Source of the DNA: G963664115 sp965216035
Lineage (GTDB): Bacteria; Acidobacteriota; Terriglobia; 20CM-2-55-15
DNA: 64,000 nt
Assembly (NCBI GenBank): GCA_965216035.1
Contig: CBDCFM010000014.1
Span: 248,001-312,000 of the forward strand
Direction of reading: 5' to 3'
The position numbers and the translations under genes are program-made. Each line of letters begins with the position of its first letter. The first letter of the stretch is position 1. The notes beneath the pieces were generated by a model. It was not told where the DNA came from. It ran no database searches and saw nothing but the letters and a program-made list of their open reading frames with translations. Shown one piece after another: positions 55,624-64,000 of this stretch.

Positions 55624-55827
55624 GCCGAAGTTCCCCCGTGTCGTTACGATCCCCAGGCGGATCCTATGGTCCAGGTATTGCCGAAAGCTCGAAAAGACAC
55701 TTTCTATGATTACAGCGAGGCAGAATTTCGTAAAGAATTCGCTGCTTATTTCGATGTCGAGCAGACATTTGCTAGTGCCGATACGGTTCGGACACTGTTC
55801 CTGTTCAGGAGGCGAGGTCTGATATGA
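55624..55827 (+). pseudogene. C-terminal fragment of a methyltransferase-like protein
   Basis: Open frame from 55624, with an internal ATG at 55666, reading DTFYDYSEAEFRKEFAAYF and ending TLFLFRRRGLI, a C-terminal pattern of class I SAM methyltransferases ('RxLYLFxRR'). The stop overlaps the sulfatase start (ATGA), so it once was translationally coupled to it. The catalytic part is missing. Confidence 0.55.
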
Positions 55828-56480
55828 ACGATGTTTCCAGGCAACCACCGTGGCTGGATGCCTCCAATTACTCTCTACGGCTCTTAGTATTATCATCGTT
55901 GTTGATCTATTCGTTCATCCGAATGCTCCTGCAGCATGAATATGGATTTCTGCATTTCGAAGTGCTCGTAATGGGGCTGACACTGCTTGCTGTAGCTGCG
56001 AGTCTCGCGGTCGTGACTCGCTGGCAGATTGCTTTCCAAGCGACCCTGGCATGCCTCATAGCTATCACTGCTAGTGATGGAGTGAACGCTCAGTTTTTTC
56101 CGACGAGTCGGACTCGATATGTTCTATTGGGACTCTTAATTTTCGTTGCTCTTCTGCAATTGATTTTCAGAAATCAGTTCTATTCTCTCCTTCTTGTCTT
56201 CTTGTTCGGGTCGGGGGCGGTCGACGTCGGTATCGCGCTCTCGAATAATTTGCCGGACAGCGAGCGTCCAGAGCGCGCAGCGGTCGGTGAATATCAACAT
56301 GTTGTTCATTTGATACTCGACGAGATGGTGGGACTGGGAGCTGTCCCAACCGAGTGCGGAGAATGTGTCCAGGGAGTGAGTGAAGTGCAACTGGCGCTTG
56401 AACGGGGCAAGTTTAAGACGTACCCGTACGCGTTTTCCAACTATGATCGAACGAAGTACTCTATCCCAAGCATAATGAAC
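55824..56480 (+). pseudogene. Sulfatase-like membrane protein, part 1 (split by IS1182)
   Basis: 219 codons from ATG 55824. Four to five transmembrane helices (residues ~20-135) and then the start of an extracytoplasmic alkaline-phosphatase-fold domain, HLILDEMVG (metal Asp), with CGECVQG and YSIPSIMN. The architecture is that of LTA-synthase/phosphoethanolamine-transferase-like or polysaccharide sulfatase proteins. Interrupted after Asn219 by IS1182; continues in frame at 58207. Confidence 0.8.
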
Positions 56481-58206
56481 GGCCCAGACTGTGTGAAAAG
56501 TCGGCGACAGCCGGGCGGGAGTCGGTGAACTGGCATCAGGTTCCCCATGGCGGTTGGTAAAATGTGTCATGGCACATATCACCGGTGAAGACCGTTCCCA
56601 GCTTCTGCTTCTGCCCGATACTGTGGACGACTACGTGGGACCGGACAACCCGGTCCGTTTCATTGATGCGTTCGTCGACGGCCTCGACCTTGAGGCGGCT
56701 GGATTCCAGCGCGTTCGGCCCAACGACAAGGGCCGTCCAGGCTACGATCCCGCGGATCTGCTGAAGCTGTATATCTACGGGTATCTGAATCGTATTCGGT
56801 CGAGCCGCAGGCTGGAGACAGAGACGCATCGCAACCTCGAGGCGATCTGGCTGCTACGCCAGCTGAAGCCCGACTTCAAGACGATCGCCGACTTCCGGCG
56901 CGACAATCGGCATGCGTTCCGGGCGGTGTTTCGGCAGTTCGTGCGGTTGTGCCGGGAACTCGATCTGTACGGGCGGGAGTTGATCGCCGTGGACGGCACG
57001 CGCATTAAGGCGGTGAACCACCGGGACCGCAACTTCACGCGGGCCAAGCTGAAGACGGACCTGCAGCGTATCGACGACCGACTCGACCGCTACCTCGACC
57101 AGGTAAACGAGGCCGACGCGGATGATGCCGGCGGCAGAGCGGCTGCCGTGGCGGATCTTCAGGAGAAGATCGCATCGATCCGTAAGAGGAAGGAGACCTT
57201 GGAGGGGCATCGGCAGACGCTGGACGATACCGGAGAAGCCCAGCTGTCGCTTACGGATCCGGACTCCCGGTCAATGCATTCCGGGACACGGGTCGGAGTG
57301 GGCTACAACGTCCAGATCGCTGTCGACACCAAGCACAACCTGATCGCCGAACAGCAGGTCCACAGCAAGGTCGCGGACCTCGGTCTGCTCGCGGAGACGG
57401 CTACAGCGGCTCGGGAGAACTTGGCTGTCGACGAGATCGACGCGGTCGCGGACCGAGGCTACTACAAGATCGAAGACATTGAGGACTGCGAAGCCGCTGG
57501 GATCACGCCCTACGTTCCGAAGCCCGACCGGAGCACGGCCAGACGCAGTGGCCACTTTCCGAAGTCCGATTTCCAATACGACGACGCCACGGACACCTAC
57601 CGGTGCCCCGCTGGTGAGCGCCTGGTGCCGTTGTATCGCGGAAGCGTGGGTAAGTCGCGCACAGGCACGTATCTTGTCAGTTACGCCAACCGCGCCGCAT
57701 GCAGAGGCTGCGGCCTACGCGAACGATGTACCAAGAACACCTATCGGAGCATCACGCGCTTCGAGAACGAAGCAACGATGGAGCGCATGGCGAACCGTCT
57801 CGCCGCCCGGCCCGAGGTGATGGATCGTCGCCGGGAGTCGGTCGAGCATCCCTTCGGTTCGATCAAGCAGTGGATGGGCCAAGGCGCGTTCCTGACGCGC
57901 CGGCTCGGCAATGTCCGCGGGGAGTTCAGCCTCACCGCCTTGGCCTACAACATGCGACGCGCAATCAACCTCGTAGGAATTCCCGCTTTGATTGCCGTCG
58001 CAGCGGTTTGACCGGGTAATCCGCCCGTTTTTGGCGCAACAGTCCGCCTCCATCCCGCGTTTCCCAGTCACAGCAACACCTCACGCCACCGAAAAGGCTG
58101 GCAGCCCCGAGTGATCTGTGCCGCCACGGGTCCGTCATCGTGCTTGCCCTTCGGTGTTGCCGGATCAGCGATCCACGACTTGGACTTTTCACACAGTCTG
58201 GGCCGT
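56481..58206. mobile_element. IS1182-family insertion sequence (~1.73 kb)
   Basis: Perfect 22-bp terminal inverted repeats: GGCCCAGACTGTGTGAAAAG + TC at 56481-56502 and its complement at 58183-58204. One transposase gene. Removing 56481-58206 joins AAC (Asn) to TTA (Leu) and restores the sulfatase frame. No clear target duplication is visible. Confidence 0.9.
56569..58011 (+). CDS. IS1182 transposase
   Basis: 480 aa from ATG 56569 (an upstream in-frame GTG at 56554 is possible). N-terminal domain LLLPDTVDDYVGPDNPVRFID and YDPADLLKLYIYGYLNRIRSSRRLE, the first catalytic Asp in LIAVDGTRIKA, coiled insertion, the second in AVADRGYY and a C-terminal CRGCGLRERC zinc-like motif followed by HPFGSIKQWMG with the catalytic Glu just before (RRESVEHPFG). 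Intact reading frame. Confidence 0.92.
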   Translation: MAHITGEDRSQLLLLPDTVDDYVGPDNPVRFIDAFVDGLDLEAAGFQRVRPNDKGRPGYDPADLLKLYIYGYLNRIRSSRRLETETHRNLEAIWLLRQLKPDFKTIADFRRDNRHAFRAVFRQFVRLCRELDLYGRELIAVDGTRIKAVNHRDRNFTRAKLKTDLQRIDDRLDRYLDQVNEADADDAGGRAAAVADLQEKIASIRKRKETLEGHRQTLDDTGEAQLSLTDPDSRSMHSGTRVGVGYNVQIAVDTKHNLIAEQQVHSKVADLGLLAETATAARENLAVDEIDAVADRGYYKIEDIEDCEAAGITPYVPKPDRSTARRSGHFPKSDFQYDDATDTYRCPAGERLVPLYRGSVGKSRTGTYLVSYANRAACRGCGLRERCTKNTYRSITRFENEATMERMANRLAARPEVMDRRRESVEHPFGSIKQWMGQGAFLTRRLGNVRGEFSLTALAYNMRRAINLVGIPALIAVAAV

Positions 58207-58322
58207 TTAGTAGAGCGATCGTACTACGAGCGATCGTATGACGGAATTCGTTTCTTAGAGGAGAACCGATATTTTGATGCCTACCGGGCGAAAGATTATG
58301 CGATCCGAACTTACCAATCGGA
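58207..58322 (+). pseudogene. Sulfatase-like protein, part 2 (between IS1182 and IS3)
   Basis: 38 codons reading LVERSYYERSYDGIRFLEEN and YRAKDYAIRTYQS, continuing part 1 and leading into part 3. It includes an internal 11-bp duplication (GAGCGATCGTA twice), perhaps linked to the IS1182 insertion. Confidence 0.75.
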
Positions 58323-58380
58323 AGTGGACCCCAATCGTTGGACAGCGCGGCAGCCGTTTTAAGGTGGATTCTGCCGTTCA

Positions 58381-59229
58381 TTATGCTGCCGAAGGTACCG
58401 GTTCGATTCCGTCGTAGACCTCACCCGGGGTGAGATCGCCGAGGGCGGAATGGGGCCGGCGGTTATTGTAGTACTCCATCCAATCCCTTATATGAAGATC
58501 CGTATCTTTGAAGTCATGGAAAGCGTTCAGGTAGACACATTCATACTTCAATGAGCGCCAGAGCCGCTCGATGAACACGTTGTCCATCCACTGGCCTTTG
58601 CCGTCCATCGAGATCCGGACGCCGTGATGCTTGAGAACGCTCGTCCAAGCGGTGCTGGTGAACTGGCTCCCCTGGTCCGTGTTGAAGATTTCCGGACAGC
58701 CGAACCGTTCGATAGCTTCGTCGAGAGCTTCGACGCAGAACGCAGTGTCTTGCGTGTTCGACAGTCGCCAGGCTAGGACCTTTCGGGAATGCCAGTCCAT
58801 GATCGCAACGACATATAGAAAGCCATGGGCCATCGGAATGTAGGTCAGATCCGCGCACCAGGCCTGATTCCCTCGCGTGACCCGGATGTCGCCGAGCAGG
58901 TACGGGTACACGACGTGTCCGGGGGCGCGGCGGGACGTGAAGGGCCTCGGAGCGACCGATCGCAGGCCCATGAGTCGCATCAGGCGACGGACGCGCTTCC
59001 GGCCGACACGATGCCCAGCGCGGCGCAGCTCGCACGTCATCTGACGCGATCCGTACCAGGGCATCTCCAGGTACAGTTCGTCGATGACACGCATCAGAGC
59101 CACATTCCGCTCACTCTCGCCGCGTGGCCGGTAATACCAGCTCGACCGACTCATTCCGACCAGCTCACACTGTCGTGCCACGCTCAGGTTACGCTTCTTC
59201 GGTTCGATCATCTTCCGCCTCCGATCCAC
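58381..59229 (-). CDS. IS3 transposase OrfB
   Basis: 282 aa. HTH_21 region (NLSVARQCELVGMSRSSWYY), then the DDE core with WCADLTYI, FNTDQGSQF and VFIERLWRSLK, spacing typical of IS3. C-terminal YYNNRRPHSALGDLTP. Made with orfA by frameshift or as a separate protein. Intact. Confidence 0.93.
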   Translation of the reverse strand: MDRRRKMIEPKKRNLSVARQCELVGMSRSSWYYRPRGESERNVALMRVIDELYLEMPWYGSRQMTCELRRAGHRVGRKRVRRLMRLMGLRSVAPRPFTSRRAPGHVVYPYLLGDIRVTRGNQAWCADLTYIPMAHGFLYVVAIMDWHSRKVLAWRLSNTQDTAFCVEALDEAIERFGCPEIFNTDQGSQFTSTAWTSVLKHHGVRISMDGKGQWMDNVFIERLWRSLKYECVYLNAFHDFKDTDLHIRDWMEYYNNRRPHSALGDLTPGEVYDGIEPVPSAA

Positions 59230-59231
59230 GC

Positions 59232-59513
59232 TCAGCGGTCGAAGGCTCCGGCCAAAAAATCCCGCTCCACCACAAGCTCTCCGATCTTAGCCTGGAGCCG
59301 TCGGATCTCGTTCTCTGTGTCCTTACCCGACGCCTCACGGCGCCCTTTGAACGCGTCTTTCACGCTGTCGAGCGCATCACGTTTCCACTTCGCGATCATG
59401 TTCGGATGGATCTGGTAGCGGGAAGCGAGTTCCGCCATCGTCCCGTCGCCTCGCAGCGCTGCGAGCGCCACCTTCGCCTTGAATTCAGGGGAGAAATTCC
59501 GTCGTTTTGCCAT
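59232..59513 (-). CDS. IS3 transposase OrfA
   Basis: 93 aa with HTH_Tnp_1 (FSPEFKAKVALAALRGDGTM, IHPNMIAKWKRD) and a leucine-zipper helix ending VVERDFLAGAF. It is in a different frame from orfB with its stop just before the orfB start. Purine-rich GAGAGGA region upstream. Confidence 0.92.
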   Translation of the reverse strand: MAKRRNFSPEFKAKVALAALRGDGTMAELASRYQIHPNMIAKWKRDALDSVKDAFKGRREASGKDTENEIRRLQAKIGELVVERDFLAGAFDR

Positions 59514-59582
59514 CGTCGTAAGGTCCTCTCATTTGTGGAGAGTCCACCTTATAACGCTGTCCGATTTTTGGGGTCCACTTCT

Positions 59583-60489
59583 ATCGGACTCTCTCGACTT
59601 GTCGCCTCCGGGCGATCCCTCAGTGACTGCGCAAACCTATAGGGTCGACGATTTAAAAATCTTACACAGTTTTCCAACGCAATGGACCGAGCGGTTCAGC
59701 ATGCTTTTTCACGCATCTTTGCGGCCTAAGGAGTTATTTAGGGGGGTCGTGTCGAGAGTCGGTCCGCTCGAGACGAGGCTGATCGAGTACAGGTCCAGCC
59801 CCGTAAGCCTCTCCGAAGTGTGGCCCGTCAGACTGCTTGAAGACTATCGGAGGGCCACTAAAAACACGCTATTCATGGCCCATCTTCTGGTTCCCCACTT
59901 TCCATACGTATATCGATCTGACGGTTCGCTCATAAACGTTTTCGAATGGGATTCTCTAGGCAAGTTGGTTTTTTACGAAGGCGAAGAGTCAGCGTATTGG
60001 GAAAAGTGGCGTGCGTACGGAGAACAACTCCAGTGGGTCGCGACTCAGTTAGATAGCTTCCTGAAAGACCTAAGTGATCATCCGGGGTACGATTCCACCA
60101 CGGTGGTCATACACGGGGATCACGGTCCGCGACTCAGGTTGCTGAATGCATCAGGCAGCGAACGATATAAGCAGTTATTCCTCAGAAGAACAGGCGTAAG
60201 CCCATATGAGTATCAGGGGAAGCCGCCGGATCCTCAGGAATTGCTGAATCGGTTCGCTACGCTGTTCGCGATCAAACGTCCAGGCGCAATGACACCCAGT
60301 GTGTCGCCAGTCGAGGGCAGCGTAATCTATTTACTTCAGCAGGAGACCGGCATCTTTGCAGAATTCATGGATACCGATGCGATCAATTCAGTCTATCAAT
60401 TCAATCCTGACGGATCTCACCGAGCCATATCAATTCGCGATGCCTGGAGGGACCTCGATCGGGACCCACGGCAAATTTCAGGGAAGTGA
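59583..60489 (+). pseudogene. Sulfatase-like protein, part 3 (C-terminal)
   Basis: About 300 codons. Continues SDSLDLSPPGDPSVT, with KNTLFMAHLLVPHFPYVY, a conserved His-rich metal region VVIHGDHGPRLRL and the C-terminus IYLLQQETGIFAEF, DAWRDLDRDPRQISGK. The HGDHG motif supplies metal ligands of the alkaline-phosphatase/sulfatase fold. With parts 1 and 2 the ancestral protein was ~560 aa. Confidence 0.85.
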
Positions 60490-60492
60490 TCA

Positions 60493-60552
60493 ATGACACA
60501 GATCTTCAGATCTGCCGTGTTTTGCATGGTTCTGTTGCTGATTCTGCCGTAG
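60493..60552 (+). pseudogene. Truncated copy of the small membrane protein gene
   Basis: 19 codons MTQIFRSAVFCMVLLLILP then TAG. It matches the start of the intact gene at 55384-55623, as does the preceding spacer. The downstream remainder is gone. Together with 55141-55365 it shows tandem duplication of the sulfatase unit. Confidence 0.85.
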
Positions 60553-61084
60553 GGCCAACCGTAGTTGCTGGTGGCGATCGCAGATCATGCCCACCGCACT
60601 GGCCGCCGACGCACCCAATCGGCCGGACGGGCTCAGTCGCCCTGCCAGTAGCATGTGAACTGGTTTCCGTCCCAGTAAATGAGCGCGCTCGATGAATCTT
60701 CCTTATCACGGCCGACGCGGCGAGTTTTACAGTATCGCGGGCGGACCGATTGCGGGCTGGTTGCTGGCGCAGACCTGGAGACGCCCTTCGGCTTCTCTCA
60801 CGGAAAGCCAGGCCGGCCGTGCGTCCCAGGACGGTCCCTCGTCGCCCTCCTCAATATTGATTCCGCCTTCGAAGTGGACCTTGACATAGCGGACCGCCGT
60901 CATGAAGTCCGGTTCGGCTTCAGTCAATCCCTGGCGCGAGTGATCGGCCCTGGCGGTACGTACTGTCAATTTAAGTGGCTCGAGACGGGCTGAGGCCGAT
61001 AGGATCCGCCTTACGAGGCTGTCACCGTGGCCCAAAATGTGAACGATCATTTGCGCGACATGCGATGATGCACCGCCCGGATCT
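60553..61084. other. Region without recognised intact genes
   Basis: A minus-strand frame at 60727-61050 is open for 107 codons but I recognise no family and no ribosome binding site. Treated as non-coding or relic. Confidence 0.3.
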
Positions 61085-61370
61085 GATGCAGACTCGGTCG
61101 GAACAGATCCTGGAGGTGTGGCGTGCGCGGGACACGAAACTTGGACGTGAAGTAGCGATCAAGACACTGCCTGAAGAGTTCTCTAAAGATCCTGACCGTC
61201 TCGCACGGTTTGAACGCGAAGCCAAACTCCTTGCCTCGCTGAACCATTCCAACATTGCTGCGATATACGGCCTGGAATAGTTCAAGGGGAAGCGGTTCTT
61301 GGGTCTCGAACCTGTGGGCGACACGCTGACCGGGGGCGCAATGCGTCCCTATGGCAGTGATTGACCTCAA
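61085..61370 (+). pseudogene. Ser/Thr protein kinase (PknB-type) fragment 1
   Basis: Reads EVWRARDTKLGREVAIKTLP (ATP-lobe with catalytic Lys in VAIK), FEREAKLLASLNHSNI, IYGLE, then an in-frame TAG followed by GKRFLGLEPVGDTLTGG, the hinge region of the same kinase. The glycine loop upstream and the whole catalytic lobe downstream are missing. Confidence 0.75.
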
Positions 61371-61442
61371 CTCTCTTTCTTCGTAATATTTTGCGAGATT
61401 ATTGACTTCGTAAATCTCAGTTACCATTTGCGGGGGATTATT

Positions 61443-61520
61443 TCGTTGTCAGTAGGCACGAAGCCCGGTCCATACAAAACCATCGACCCTATAGATGCAG
61501 GTGGTATGGGCGAGGTGAGT
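61443..61520 (+). pseudogene. Ser/Thr protein kinase fragment 2
   Basis: One frame reads LSVGTKPGPYKTIDPI then DAGGMGEV, the start and glycine-rich loop of a bacterial Ser/Thr kinase ('LGPYEI...IGAGGMGEV'). Similarity ends at once. It is separated from fragment 1 in the wrong order, so the locus was rearranged. 61521-61723 has no recognised gene. Confidence 0.6.
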
Positions 61521-61723
61521 CCAGTTCCAGAAGCCACGGCGGCAGTCAGCACTGCCCTTTCAAATGGCTTCTTCGCCAGCCAGCTTCACCGGCCAAAATC
61601 GCGAGTTTCCGTGGCTCCTAAACTCCATTTATTCACGCTACAGGAAACGGCTTCGCTTCACTCGAGGTCCCGGTGTACACTCACATGCTAAGAAAGCAGC
61701 CCACTGGAAAATGGAATCGTTGC

Positions 61724-62587
61724 ATGCGAAACAGGCCTAGAAGCGTGCTCCTTGTGATCGTTGCTGCCGCCGTGATGGGGGTCCTCGCGATGGCGGTCGC
61801 GCCGGCCGCCGCTCAGGACGCATCCTATAGCGCACCCCGTTTGGTCGGAGCAGACAACCCTGATCTGAACGGTATCTGGCAGGCTCTCAACACGGCCCAT
61901 TGGGACATCCGGCCCCATGCGGCAGGATCTTCCGCGTTCCCCGAACTCCTCGGTGCGATCGGGGCTGTGCCCGCAGGGCATGGCGTAATCGAGGGCAATG
62001 AGATTCCCTATCAGCCGTGGGCCGCGGAAAAACAGAGAGAGAACTTCGACGAGCGGTTCACTCGGCCCTCCGACCTTCTCACCAATGAGACAGATGGGGA
62101 TCCGGAGGCCAAATGCTATCTTCCGGGAGTACCGCGCGCCACCTATATGCCCTTTCCGTTCCAGATTTTCCATACTCCGGGATTGATCTTGATCTCCTAT
62201 GAATACGCGAGCGCAACTCGCCAGATCCATCTCGATCGTCAGCCACAGAGTCCCAATGTGTCGTGGATGGGCTGGTCGATCGGCCGCTGGGAAGGGGATA
62301 CGCTGGTGGTCGAGGTAACGGATCAGTTCGGCCGGACGTGACTCGACCGTGCGGGGAACTTCTATAGCGAGGCCGTCCATGTGGTGGAGCGTTATACTCC
62401 GATCAGTCCGAATCACTTGATGTACGAAGCGACTATCGAGGACCCGAACGTGTTTACGCGGCCGTGGACGATCCGCATGCCGCTCTATCGGCGCATCGAA
62501 GAACAGGCGGAACTCTTGGAATTCAAGTGCATAGAATTCGCTGAAGAATTCATGTACGGGCACTTCATTGAGAACGCGAACGACTGA
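61724..62587 (+). pseudogene. Exported protein of the 'NPDLNGIWQ' family, in-frame UGA
   Basis: Start ATG 61724; signal peptide (VLLVIVAAAVMGVLAMAVAP). Family blocks NPDLNGIWQALN, CYLPGVPRATYMPFPFQI, the beta-rich RWEGDTLVVEVTDQ, then UGA (62339-62341) followed in the same frame by LDRAGNFYSEAVHVVERYTP and TRPWTIRMPLYR. Relatives carry Trp at the UGA position, so TGG to TGA is the simplest explanation. Abundant in Acidobacteria and marine proteobacteria; function unknown, perhaps surface or periplasmic. Confidence 0.8.
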
Positions 62588-62621
62588 ACTGGGGTTGGGA
62601 ACAACGGACAGGAGGTTTCAG

Positions 62622-63649
62622 ATGAACGATCGATTTCTCACCCGAACGGGGGTACTGGCGACGGTCTTTGCCCTCGTCCTGCTGGTAGGGACACCTCTTG
62701 TGGGTCAGGCACCAGACGGAGCGACGCAACGGACAGCGTGGGGGGACCCGGACCTGCAGGGCGTCTACACGTTCGCGACGACCACGCCGATGGAAAGACC
62801 GGAAGCGCTTGGTGACCAGGAGACTTACACCGAAGCGGAGCTGGCTGAACTGGAAGCACAAGTTGCCGAGCGGTATGTAATACCCAACCGTCCGGCCGCG
62901 GGCGCCCCAGTTCCCAACAGCTTATGACCGAATCTGGGCGGCGGGCGAGGAAGTGGATGCCCAGCAACCGCACGTCGCTGATTGTAGACCCACCAGACGG
63001 GCGCATACCTCCGTTGACGCCAAGAGCGCAATCGGAGTTGGCCGAGCGCGAAGCCGAAGCAGAGTCGAGGCGTGTGTCGAGAGTTGGGGTTGATGGCGCA
63101 ATCACCCTGGACACGGTTTATAATATCTGGACCGACCTTTCCACGTACAACCGTTGCCAGGCAAGCCCCGTACCGCGAACCGGGGGAGGGTACAACAATG
63201 GCGTTCAGATTGTGCAGACGCCTGGATACGTCGTGCTTCACTACGAGAGGTTGCACGACGCTCGCATCATACCTTTGGACTCACTTTCAGCTCTGGATGG
63301 GAGCATCCGCCAATGGAACGGCCGTTCCAGGGGCCACTGGGAGGGCGATACGCTGGTTGTCAACCTGACCAGTTTCACGGACAAGCAGACGGCTTTTCGG
63401 CATCCCATGGGCGACATGGAGTTTGTGGAACGCTTCACGAGGATCGACGAGAAAACGATCGAGTACGAGGTCACGGTCAATGATCCCACGACGTGGACCG
63501 AACCCTGGACATTCATCCTCCCCTTTAAGAGCGATCAGGAGTATCAGCTTCCGGAACATATATATGAGTTCGCCTGTCACGAGGGCAACTACAGAATGAT
63601 TGAGGGCACAATCAGGGGATCGCGCACGCTGCTTGAGCAGGCCCAATAG
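62622..63649 (+). pseudogene. Second exported protein of the 'DPDLQGVY' family, two frameshifts
   Basis: ATG 62622 with GGAGG. Signal peptide (VLATVFALVLLVGTPLVGQ) and DPDLQGVYTFATTTPMERP. Around 62900-62925 the frame moves; a middle part reads FPTAYDRIWAAGEEVDAQ in the third frame, and from about 62960 a second shift leads to RTSLIVDPPDGRIPPLTP and GHWEGDTLVVNLTSFTD to the stop at 63649. Paralogous to the preceding gene in its C-terminal half (GDTLVV, FVERFT, WTEPWTF). Confidence 0.8.
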
Positions 63650-63726
63650 TGAAGAATATTGCGCCTTTGGTGTGCGTGGGTACCTCACCAGCGAGAATGG
63701 GTGTGACCAAGAAGGAGGTGTATCGG

Positions 63727-64000
63727 ATGCGAACCAAAAAACTGGCTGTTGTGGTTCTCGGCTTGTGTAGTTTACTGCTCCTGACAGTTGCGCCGGCCGG
63801 GGCACATCATGCGTTTACCTCGGAGTATGACCGGACCAGGCCAGTCGAGTTGCAGGGAACGATCACGAGGGTGGAACTGATAAATCCGCACAGTTGGATC
63901 ATGATAGACGTCAGGCTTGACGACGGGACAACGGAAGCTTGGGAAATCGAAGCCGGCGCTCCGAACTCTTTGTACAGGAGAGGCTTTACGCGTAATTCCC
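63727..64000 (+). CDS. DUF6152-type exported protein (3' end outside window)
   Basis: ATG 63727 with AAGGAGG. Signal peptide ending AGAHHAF, then VELQGTITRVELINPHSWI and EAWEIEAGAPNSLYRRGF, the same signature as the gene at 44344. At least 91 residues, open at the window end. It forms a likely operon with the two 'DPDLxGxW' proteins, a common grouping. Confidence 0.88.
   Translation, partial: MRTKKLAVVVLGLCSLLLLTVAPAGAHHAFTSEYDRTRPVELQGTITRVELINPHSWIMIDVRLDDGTTEAWEIEAGAPNSLYRRGFTRNS

Larger units (their letters stand above)
58323..59582. mobile_element. IS3-family insertion sequence (second copy type, ~1.26 kb)
   Basis: Inverted ends AGTGGACCCCAA...GGACAGCG (58323) and its complement ending near 59579. 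The hexamer ATCGGA occurs at both borders (58317-58322 and 59583-59588) and acts as a target duplication: collapsing it gives YQSDSLDLS and restores the sulfatase frame. orfA and orfB on the minus strand. Different subgroup from the 15.5-kb IS3. Confidence 0.88.

Noticed and set aside
60727..61050. 107-codon minus-strand frame as a gene
   Set aside because: No family resemblance, no ribosome binding site, and it lies among gene relics.

Overview
The window is about 58% GC chromosomal DNA from a Gram-negative bacterium. It encodes lipoproteins, an OmpA-type protein, a murein transglycosylase, Tat/Sec-exported enzymes, a MiaE-type tRNA hydroxylase, an RlmL-type 23S rRNA methyltransferase and a GlrR/GlrK-like regulatory locus. 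Pseudomonadota (Gammaproteobacteria) or Acidobacteriota fit best; the sequence alone does not decide. There are no rRNA genes and no CRISPR array. The only tRNA signal is a 3' half of tRNA-Gly(CCC). The density of insertion sequences and broken genes is high: at least four full-length IS elements (two IS3, one IS481, one IS1182), an IS630 remnant, and about a dozen genes with frameshifts, in-frame stops or IS insertions. This looks like a genome in an IS-expansion/erosion phase. Some single-base frameshifts in A-runs could instead be consensus errors.

Layout. 0-11 kb: B12-type radical SAM protein, DAHP synthase, GlcG/HbpS-like protein, a 275-bp branched palindromic element, Tat-exported carboxylesterase, dienelactone hydrolase, endostatin/DUF1554-like secreted protein, citramalate synthase, and a trans-sulfuration enzyme transcribed away from it. 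11-17 kb: a periplasmic redoxin fused to a DsbD-alpha domain whose active-site Cys codon is UGA (candidate selenoprotein), RluA- and RlmL-type RNA-modification enzymes, the tRNA-Gly half, and a conserved zinc-ribbon gene cut by an IS3 element with a 3-bp target duplication. 17-22.5 kb: outer-membrane-type protein, OmpA lipoprotein, and a sigma54 response regulator / HAMP kinase (frameshifted) / coiled-coil lipoprotein operon. 23.5-31 kb: remains of a giant secreted M4-like metalloprotease with a nearly uniform 279-bp Ig-like repeat array.

31-48 kb: HDOD protein, metallophosphoesterase, MtfA-like M90 peptidase with SEC-C tail, IS630 debris, a tandem pair of related membrane proteins, a PAS-GGDEF protein (frameshifted), MiaE, an NMT1/THI5-like lipoprotein, a 63-residue PEP-CTERM protein, SDR, a DUF6152-type protein, a B3-like metallo-beta-lactamase-fold hydrolase, and M3 oligopeptidase. 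48-55 kb: frameshifted dienelactone hydrolase, MltB-type transglycosylase split by IS481, Rieske ferredoxin, VOC protein, type II asparaginase, MBL hydrolase.

55-60.6 kb: a decayed tandem array of [sulfatase - small membrane protein - methyltransferase] units. The main sulfatase gene is interrupted by an IS1182 and an IS3 element, and removing both restores one reading frame. 60.6-64 kb: two Ser/Thr kinase fragments, two broken secreted proteins of one family (related C-terminal halves), and the start of a second DUF6152-type gene. The most interesting single observation is the UGA in the U-P-Y-C motif at 12283-12285, followed by a bSECIS-like hairpin.
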